DNA from: Coraliomargarita sinensis
Lineage (GTDB): Bacteria > Verrucomicrobiota > Verrucomicrobiia > Opitutales > Coraliomargaritaceae
Assembly: GCF_003185655.1 (NCBI RefSeq)
Contig: NZ_QHJQ01000011.1
Span: 1-64,000 of the forward strand
Direction: 5' to 3'
Length of the DNA: 64,000 nt
In this document: in pieces, positions 58,569 to 64,000 of the stretch
Numbering within the stretch: position 1 is the first letter of the stretch
Layout of the letters: each line of letters begins with the position of its first letter
Made by a program: the position numbers and the translations under genes
The notes under the pieces: model-generated
Told to the model about the DNA's origin: nothing
Database searches by the model: none
What the model saw: the letters and a program-made list of their open reading frames with translations, nothing else

Positions 58569-60383
58569 CTACTCCTCGGCAAAACCAAAGACCCGGCTGC
58601 TTTGGATCGGCAGATTACCCGGGTGCTTGTGAAGCCGTTCGATTTTAAGATACCGAACCGGTTTGCCCGGGATGAAAGCCCCGGCCTCGTAGCGCAGAAT
58701 CGGAATATCCTGAGAGAGTTGTCGGCCGGGTTGGTAGTCGGCGGTCTCCCAGTTTGAGCCATCAGTCGAGGTGTGGACTTCAAAAGCCGGAGGTCCGCTG
58801 TCGGGCACCCGTCTCAGATTTAATTGCAGGCCGGTTACCGAGTAACTTTTTCCCAAATCGATGATATGTTTGTTGTTCTGCTTGTTGAGTCGAACATTGC
58901 CCGATTCGTGGATCTGCCCGCCGTAGGCCGGTTTGTTGAACATGGAAACGGAAACCGCTTCTTCGATGACATAATCCACTTCCCCGTCCAGTGTGAGTTC
59001 AATCACGGTTGCGTAAGGATCGATCACGGCTTCGGGAACCCGGATTTTCAGTTTTTTATTAGATTGGGAAAAATCGAGGGCCCGACCTTTATGGATCTGT
59101 GCCGAGACAACACTTTCGCGCAGACCGTTCAACACGAGTTCATCGTAAGGCAGCGGTTTGGTCAAATGGAGGTAAACCTTGTTGCCGCGGTGGGCACTGC
59201 CGCCCCAAGTTGCCGGTTTCCAGGGGCCGCCGCGCGTGCCAAAAATGGCTTCCTCGTTACGTTTGACCCATTTTCCGCTCTCGCGCAGAACTTCGATTTG
59301 ATCGTGATGGAAAGCGCCGCTCCAGAGCGCGCCCCAGCTAAGAAGCAGGTTGCCGTCGCCACAGAAGGAATTGACCAGGAGGCGAATGATTTCCTCAGGT
59401 GGCCGGATCCGTGTGTCACTGTAGGCCCAGGTTTTGCAGAGCGTAATACAGCTCTCCCAAGGGCGGTGTTTTTGAAAGGCGCCGATCTTTTGCTCCGGCG
59501 TGTCAAAATCTCCGGGCAGGCTGGCCCGGTTGTTGATGATAATGCCCGGTTGCAGTTCACGGATCATACGGGTCAGTCGCTCAGACTCCCACATGTCCGC
59601 GCTGAACATGCCGCCCCAGTAGAGCGCGTCGAACCAGAACACATCAAGCTTGCCATATTTAGTGGCCAACTCCCGGCAGGCATTGAATTGGTACTCGATG
59701 TATTTCCGGTGTCTTTCGCCCAGGGTATTGCTTTCCCCCGCTTTCGGCCGCCAGGAAAGACTTCTGCCCGGCACGCGTTCGGACTTCGCCGGATCGACCG
59801 GCATGTAATCCGGATGATACCAGTCCCGTTGTGAATAATAGATCCCAAACTTCAAGCCCGCCTCGTGGCAGGCATCCGCGATTTCTTTCAGATAATCGCG
59901 ACCGAAGGGGGTGTTGGTGATCTTGAAGTCCGAGTAAGCGGTATCCCACATGTGAAACCCGTCGTGATGCTTGGCGATGACGACAATATAGCGCATACCG
60001 GCGTCGATAGCGCATTGGACTATGGCTTCCGCATCAAATTCCGGAAGCGCCATCTCGTCTTTCCACCGGGTCCATTCCTCTTTGGGGTAGGGGCCCTCAC
60101 CCTGGTCGGGCAACACACGGGTTTGGCAGATCCCCCAGCTCAGGTCCTTCTCCTTGTAAGCGGAAAGTCCAAAGTGAATGAACATGCCGTATTTGGCATC
60201 ACGAAACCACTGAAGATCCGACTCGTCGGCAAAGTTGCTCGAATCCCATTCCTCCTGGGTAAAAATCTGGTAGAGCACGCTTTTACCACGCGGATCATTT
60301 TTCGGATCGTCGGAGATCACCGACCATTGTCCGTAGAGACCAAGCGATGCGAAGAATGTGAACAGGCAGACGAGTACTTTCAT
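58569..60383 (-). CDS. Secreted alpha-L-fucosidase (GH29)
   Basis: Start set at the ATG at 60383, giving a signal peptide (VLVCLFTFFASLGLYG). The 604-residue enzyme has the GH29 catalytic barrel: YGMFIHFGLSAY, AKHHDGFHMWDT and the nucleophile region DVFWFDALYWGG. A C-terminal discoidin-like (F5/8 C) beta domain follows (about 470-604). It would release L-fucose from polysaccharides outside the cytoplasm, feeding FucU/FucI. It directly follows the PVC-type heme protein gene (31 bp), so both may be one transcript. Confidence 0.93.
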   Translation of the reverse strand: MKVLVCLFTFFASLGLYGQWSVISDDPKNDPRGKSVLYQIFTQEEWDSSNFADESDLQWFRDAKYGMFIHFGLSAYKEKDLSWGICQTRVLPDQGEGPYPKEEWTRWKDEMALPEFDAEAIVQCAIDAGMRYIVVIAKHHDGFHMWDTAYSDFKITNTPFGRDYLKEIADACHEAGLKFGIYYSQRDWYHPDYMPVDPAKSERVPGRSLSWRPKAGESNTLGERHRKYIEYQFNACRELATKYGKLDVFWFDALYWGGMFSADMWESERLTRMIRELQPGIIINNRASLPGDFDTPEQKIGAFQKHRPWESCITLCKTWAYSDTRIRPPEEIIRLLVNSFCGDGNLLLSWGALWSGAFHHDQIEVLRESGKWVKRNEEAIFGTRGGPWKPATWGGSAHRGNKVYLHLTKPLPYDELVLNGLRESVVSAQIHKGRALDFSQSNKKLKIRVPEAVIDPYATVIELTLDGEVDYVIEEAVSVSMFNKPAYGGQIHESGNVRLNKQNNKHIIDLGKSYSVTGLQLNLRRVPDSGPPAFEVHTSTDGSNWETADYQPGRQLSQDIPILRYEAGAFIPGKPVRYLKIERLHKHPGNLPIQSSRVFGFAEE

Positions 60384-60414
60384 AGTTGGGGGATTTCGAT
60401 TCAATGACCTGATT

Positions 60415-63400
60415 TTAAGGGATCGGATGTTCCTCTAAAATTTCCTCGACCAGGTAATAGCTTTGTTTGTCTTTTGTCTCCGCCCTTACTTTTTCGACCT
60501 GTTCAGGTTTTATCGACGGGCCTTTGTTGCCAAAGCTGTGGCGCACATAGGTGAGAACGGCCGCCAATTCACGGTCATCAAGGAGATGTTCAAATGCCGT
60601 CATGGGGGGCACGCCATTGCCGGGGTCGTAGGTCTTATCCGCTACATTGATCGGTCCCCAGAGCCCTTTGAGTGCGATCTTGATCAAACGTTCGTCGTCG
60701 CCTCTAACCCAGGCGTTCGGAGTGAGTGGCGGGTAGATGTCGGTACCTTTGCCATCTTCCCCGTGACAGGTGACACAATGGGCCTCGCGGGCGTAAACTT
60801 CCTTTCCGTGGCGAAAGAGGGCCAACTCTTCAGGCGGGAGCTTCGGTTCGGGCGCTTTCTTTTTACGCTCTTCGTTAATGCTTAATCGGCCTTCCAGAAA
60901 AGCGCGGGTGCGGGAGTTGCCTGTGGCTTTTAAGGCACCTTTGAGCGCCAATGAACGGAAGTACGGTTGCAGTGTGCCCAAGGCCGCTTCATAGGCTTCA
61001 GTCATCCACATGTCGTAAGACTGCTCCAGAGCCGCGCTGGCAATCTTTGCCCCGTCTTCATTGTCGAGCCACGAGGCCGCGACCATGGCCGCCAAACGCA
61101 CTCTGGGGTGCGAGTCCGAAGCGGCTTTAAGTAAAAGCCCGGTATGGTTGGGAATGGTGTGTTTGCGAAAGCGCACCACATCGACCGCAGCAGCCCGCAC
61201 CTGATGCGCGGAGGCGTTCAAGGCCTGGTCCAGCAATTCCGGATCCACCTTCCCTGAACCGGCGGTGGCCCACAGGGCTTCAAGCAGGTGATGCTCGTAG
61301 CGGGGAGATGCCGTGTCCTTTTCTTCCAGCCATGCTTGAATCTTAGGCAGAAGAGCTTCCGCAGAATACTTTCTCAGCTCGCGTCGGGCGCGATAGCGCG
61401 TGCGGATCTCCGGTTCTTCCAGTGCTTTGAGCAATTGATCAATCGAGGCTCCGGCGATTTTGACCGGCTTGACCAGAGGCCGCTCCGGATAGGTGACGCG
61501 GTAGATGCGACCGTGGTCGTGGTCCCGCTTCGGATCGCGGGTGGAATGTTGCATGTGTCCGATCAGCGGGTTGTGCCAATCGAGAATATAGAGCGATCCA
61601 TCGGGTGCGAATTCCAGATCCACCGGACGGAAGTTCGGATCGCGCGAACTGAGCAGGTCGCCCCGGTGTTCTCCGGTGAATCCGGAACCGTCTTCGCGGA
61701 CGTTGTGGATACTTGTGCCGTGAAAGCCAATCACGTTATTGACCATGTAGCCGCCCTGAAGCTCTTCCGGAAAATGCCGCGAGGAAATAAACTCCGCCCC
61801 CGAAGTCGGGCGCGCCCTTTTCGGGGCAAACTGCTTGGTTTTGCCGACGTATTTGCCCGGTGGCATCCTGACCGAGAGCGGGAGCCCCCACCAATTTGTG
61901 CCGGGCGAGGCATCCGCAATGTAGCATTGGCCCCAATCGTCGAAGGCGATCCCCCAGGGGTTGGCATAAACCGAGCGGCTGTAGCGTTCGATCCGTTGGT
62001 CGAAAGGATCGTAGCGCCACACCCCCGACCAACTGTTGCGACGGGGGCCATACGCTGTCTCGACTTGCGAGTGAAGAAAGATGCCCTCGGGCATGTAAAG
62101 GCCGCCCATTGGGTCGACGCAGAACGCGCCGATCGAGTGGTGTGTATCGTGGGGGTCGAAGCCGCGCAGCACGACTTCGCGGTGGTCCGCCTTACCGTCG
62201 CCATCGCGGTCCTGCAGTAAAACCAGATCCGGCTGCTGTGCGACGTAAACGCCATCCGCAGCCAACTCGAAGCCCATGGGGAGGTGCAGGCCGTCAGCAA
62301 AGACCGTTTGCTTGTCGGCCTTTCCGTCGTCATCCGTGTCTTCGAAGATGATCAGTTTATCGTCCGGCTTCGGATCACCCGGGCGATAAGCCGGATAGCT
62401 GGGTGAGACGCAGACCCAGAGCCGGCCCCGGTTGTCGAAACTCATGTTGATGGGGTTGCGCAGGTCCGTGAAATCGCTCTCAGCGGCGAAAAGTTCGATT
62501 TTGAAGCCGTCCATCATTTTAAAGGATTCGATCGAGTCGCTCTCCCCGATAAAATCGATATCACGACGGAAATTCGTTTCGATGGGTTCAAGTTGACGCG
62601 TGGCGGCATCGGCGGCTTCCAGATCGAAGGGTTTTCCCTGTGCCTGCGCCCAGATCGCCTGGTCCCGATTAGCCGTCAACTGACGGGTTTTTTCGATTTC
62701 CGGAGGGTAGTTGACGGTCCCGTAAGGTGCGCGCCGGCGTCCGTAGACGTGCACCCCGTTGACGATGCGGTAGTCGTGCCGCCACATCCAGTTCTTTTCC
62801 AGCACTGCCTTGAGGAGTTCACCGTCAACTTCCTTCGCCGGTGCAATGCCGAAGAGCTGCTCCATGAGTAAGTCGGCAATGAGCCGGTTCCCGCGTGTGT
62901 TCGGCAGGAAGCCGTTCAGCGTGAAAGGTCCTTCCCGCGTTTTCATGGCACTGTTGGTCGGGTGGAAGAGGTCAACGTAGCCAACCCCATGTCGCGCGGC
63001 CACTTTGGCCATGGCCTCAGCGTAGAGAATCAGATTGGCATTCTCCCTGTCGGATTTCGGCAGGTTTGTCTGGCTGGAAAGGTTCTCGAATGCGATCGGT
63101 GAGACGAGTACGAGCCGAGGAGGGGCCTCGCCGTTATAAGACTGCGCCTTAGAATGTTCGATCCACGCCTCCAGTTCGGCGGTGAACTGGCGCAGGCCCT
63201 CCGGACCCTTGAAAGACTCATTGTAGCCGAAAAAACCGAGAATGATATCCGCCTGACAAATCTCCAGCCACTCGTTGGGGGAGGGTTCCACGCCCTTGCC
63301 GCGGTGCCTCGGGTAGCCCTGGCTGACCTTTTCGGCACCAGGGAAGGCCCAGGGGGCGTTACGGCCGGCGCGGGGACGGTAGGTTGCCGTATCACCTTCA

Positions 63401-63630
63401 AAGCAGAGATTTCGAACGACCAGTCGATGCCCGGGAAAGGCCTGGTGTAATCGGGTCTCAAACTCGCCGTAATCAAGCATTTGCGAGCCAAGTCCATTGC
63501 CCAGCAAGACGATGTGTGTCCGGGCTTCCAACTCCTCCATGACCGGGCCGGCGTCGGCCGTATGTAAAATTACGAAGCAGGCGGTGAGCGTCAGGATCAA
63601 TTCGCCAAGGGAGAGTGGCCTAAATGTCAT
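60415..63630 (-). CDS. PVC-type SGNH-like/beta-propeller/HEAT/cytochrome c protein
   Basis: Start set at the ATG at 63630, giving a signal peptide (GELILTLTACFVILHTADA). The 1071-residue exported protein has four parts. An SGNH-like domain (about 40-260) keeps GFFGYNES and VDLFHP but has GNGLG where GDSxx with the catalytic Ser is expected. A PVC-type dehydrogenase-like beta-propeller (about 375-720) follows, then a HEAT-like helical region (about 740-910) and a C-terminal cytochrome c domain with CVTCH. Such proteins abound in Planctomycetota and Verrucomicrobiota and are thought to oxidise sugars or related compounds. It precedes the fucosidase. Confidence 0.9.
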   Translation of the reverse strand: MTFRPLSLGELILTLTACFVILHTADAGPVMEELEARTHIVLLGNGLGSQMLDYGEFETRLHQAFPGHRLVVRNLCFEGDTATYRPRAGRNAPWAFPGAEKVSQGYPRHRGKGVEPSPNEWLEICQADIILGFFGYNESFKGPEGLRQFTAELEAWIEHSKAQSYNGEAPPRLVLVSPIAFENLSSQTNLPKSDRENANLILYAEAMAKVAARHGVGYVDLFHPTNSAMKTREGPFTLNGFLPNTRGNRLIADLLMEQLFGIAPAKEVDGELLKAVLEKNWMWRHDYRIVNGVHVYGRRRAPYGTVNYPPEIEKTRQLTANRDQAIWAQAQGKPFDLEAADAATRQLEPIETNFRRDIDFIGESDSIESFKMMDGFKIELFAAESDFTDLRNPINMSFDNRGRLWVCVSPSYPAYRPGDPKPDDKLIIFEDTDDDGKADKQTVFADGLHLPMGFELAADGVYVAQQPDLVLLQDRDGDGKADHREVVLRGFDPHDTHHSIGAFCVDPMGGLYMPEGIFLHSQVETAYGPRRNSWSGVWRYDPFDQRIERYSRSVYANPWGIAFDDWGQCYIADASPGTNWWGLPLSVRMPPGKYVGKTKQFAPKRARPTSGAEFISSRHFPEELQGGYMVNNVIGFHGTSIHNVREDGSGFTGEHRGDLLSSRDPNFRPVDLEFAPDGSLYILDWHNPLIGHMQHSTRDPKRDHDHGRIYRVTYPERPLVKPVKIAGASIDQLLKALEEPEIRTRYRARRELRKYSAEALLPKIQAWLEEKDTASPRYEHHLLEALWATAGSGKVDPELLDQALNASAHQVRAAAVDVVRFRKHTIPNHTGLLLKAASDSHPRVRLAAMVAASWLDNEDGAKIASAALEQSYDMWMTEAYEAALGTLQPYFRSLALKGALKATGNSRTRAFLEGRLSINEERKKKAPEPKLPPEELALFRHGKEVYAREAHCVTCHGEDGKGTDIYPPLTPNAWVRGDDERLIKIALKGLWGPINVADKTYDPGNGVPPMTAFEHLLDDRELAAVLTYVRHSFGNKGPSIKPEQVEKVRAETKDKQSYYLVEEILEEHPIP

Positions 63631-63760
63631 ATTTTTCAGAGTGGAGTGTGTCGCCGATAGTGAAAAGAAAAGAAAAGAAGGTCGCATTTCAGGACTGCTG
63701 TAAATGGAACCCATTTGTGTTTTCAGGGAATAGGCATACTAGTTGTGATGTCCTACATGT

Positions 63761-64000
63761 ATGCGAACAAGAACTCCAAAAATCGTTTCAATATTTGCCG
63801 CAATTTTTTGCGGTACTCTATTTTTACTAGCTATGCCTGAAAAACCGATGAATTCCCAGTCCAGCGAAGAGAATGTAAGCCAATGCGCTTCTGCTTGCGC
63901 GCTGCCTTCCCATGTTGACTTAAGTAGCGGTGAATTTCCCGTGCAGCGCACAGACGAGGAGTGGCGCGAGCGCTTGACCGATCTGCAGTATAACGTGGCC
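63761..64000 (+). CDS. msrB: Peptide-methionine (R)-S-oxide reductase, N-terminal part
   Basis: The first 80 codons of a gene cut by the window edge. The start at 63761 gives a hydrophobic segment (IVSIFAAIFCGTLFLLAM), so the enzyme is probably exported or membrane-anchored. After a ~35-residue linker with two Cys, FPVQRTDEEWRERLTDLQYNVA matches the start of the MsrB fold. The catalytic Cys and zinc site lie beyond the window. Confidence 0.8.
   Translation, partial: MRTRTPKIVSIFAAIFCGTLFLLAMPEKPMNSQSSEENVSQCASACALPSHVDLSSGEFPVQRTDEEWRERLTDLQYNVA

Overview
The window looks like chromosome of a marine, Gram-negative member of the Verrucomicrobiota, most likely Opitutae (Coraliomargarita/Puniceicoccales-like). 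This is an inference from gene content. A lipid A kinase (lpxK) implies an outer membrane. The PVC-type SGNH/beta-propeller/HEAT/cytochrome c protein, the REP-associated transposase, the ThrS with a Cys-containing insert and the alpha-L-fucosidase/L-fucose isomerase set all fit that group. Most of the window is ordinary chromosomal housekeeping. There are two tRNA genes (Gly-CCC, Tyr-GUA). I see no prophage, CRISPR array, rRNA operon or intact insertion sequence.

Layout. 1-10 kb: 3' end of a REP-associated tyrosine transposase, then a minus-strand operon ctaA-ctaB-ctaC-ctaD-ctaE-ctaF-ctaG for a caa3-type cytochrome c oxidase including heme A synthesis. Divergent from it lie a Sco copper chaperone and a His/Met-rich exported protein; a DUF420 (CtaM-like) membrane protein follows. 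10-20 kb: dinB, thrS, a PAS-PAS protein without output domain, topB, lpxK and a long adenylate-kinase-like protein. 20-33 kb: tRNA-Gly, a 58-bp perfect palindrome at the end of fucI, fucU, several membrane or hypothetical genes, a GT4 glycosyltransferase, miaA, a XylR-type regulator divergent from gmd-fcl (GDP-L-fucose synthesis), and RNase D. 33-37 kb: an ECF sigma factor followed by a membrane-spanning protein that joins an anti-sigma-like N-terminus to a YfbK-type VWA module. 37-55 kb: gdhA, SMP-30, cysS, hemB, a CNNM/CBS protein, a PEGA lipoprotein, gcvH, speA, tilS, ftsH, aroE, an SDR protein, a prepilin peptidase and a ClC channel. 55-64 kb: tRNA-Tyr whose 3' end plus terminator is duplicated 158 bp downstream, a lipoprotein, a carboxynorspermidine-synthase-like gene, a TIM-barrel protein, a GH29 fucosidase, a PVC-type heme protein, and the start of msrB.

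How genes work together. The left block builds and copper-loads a terminal oxidase. L-fucose recurs at separated loci: release (GH29), catabolic entry (FucU, FucI) and GDP-fucose synthesis (Gmd, Fcl). This suggests both use and display of fucosylated polysaccharides. The non-coding DNA holds REP-like hairpins, several with an outward GTAG, which fit the transposase at the left edge. The most unusual items are the 58-bp palindrome over the fucI stop codon, the tRNA-Tyr/terminator duplication, the sigma/VWA pair and the REP-like family.
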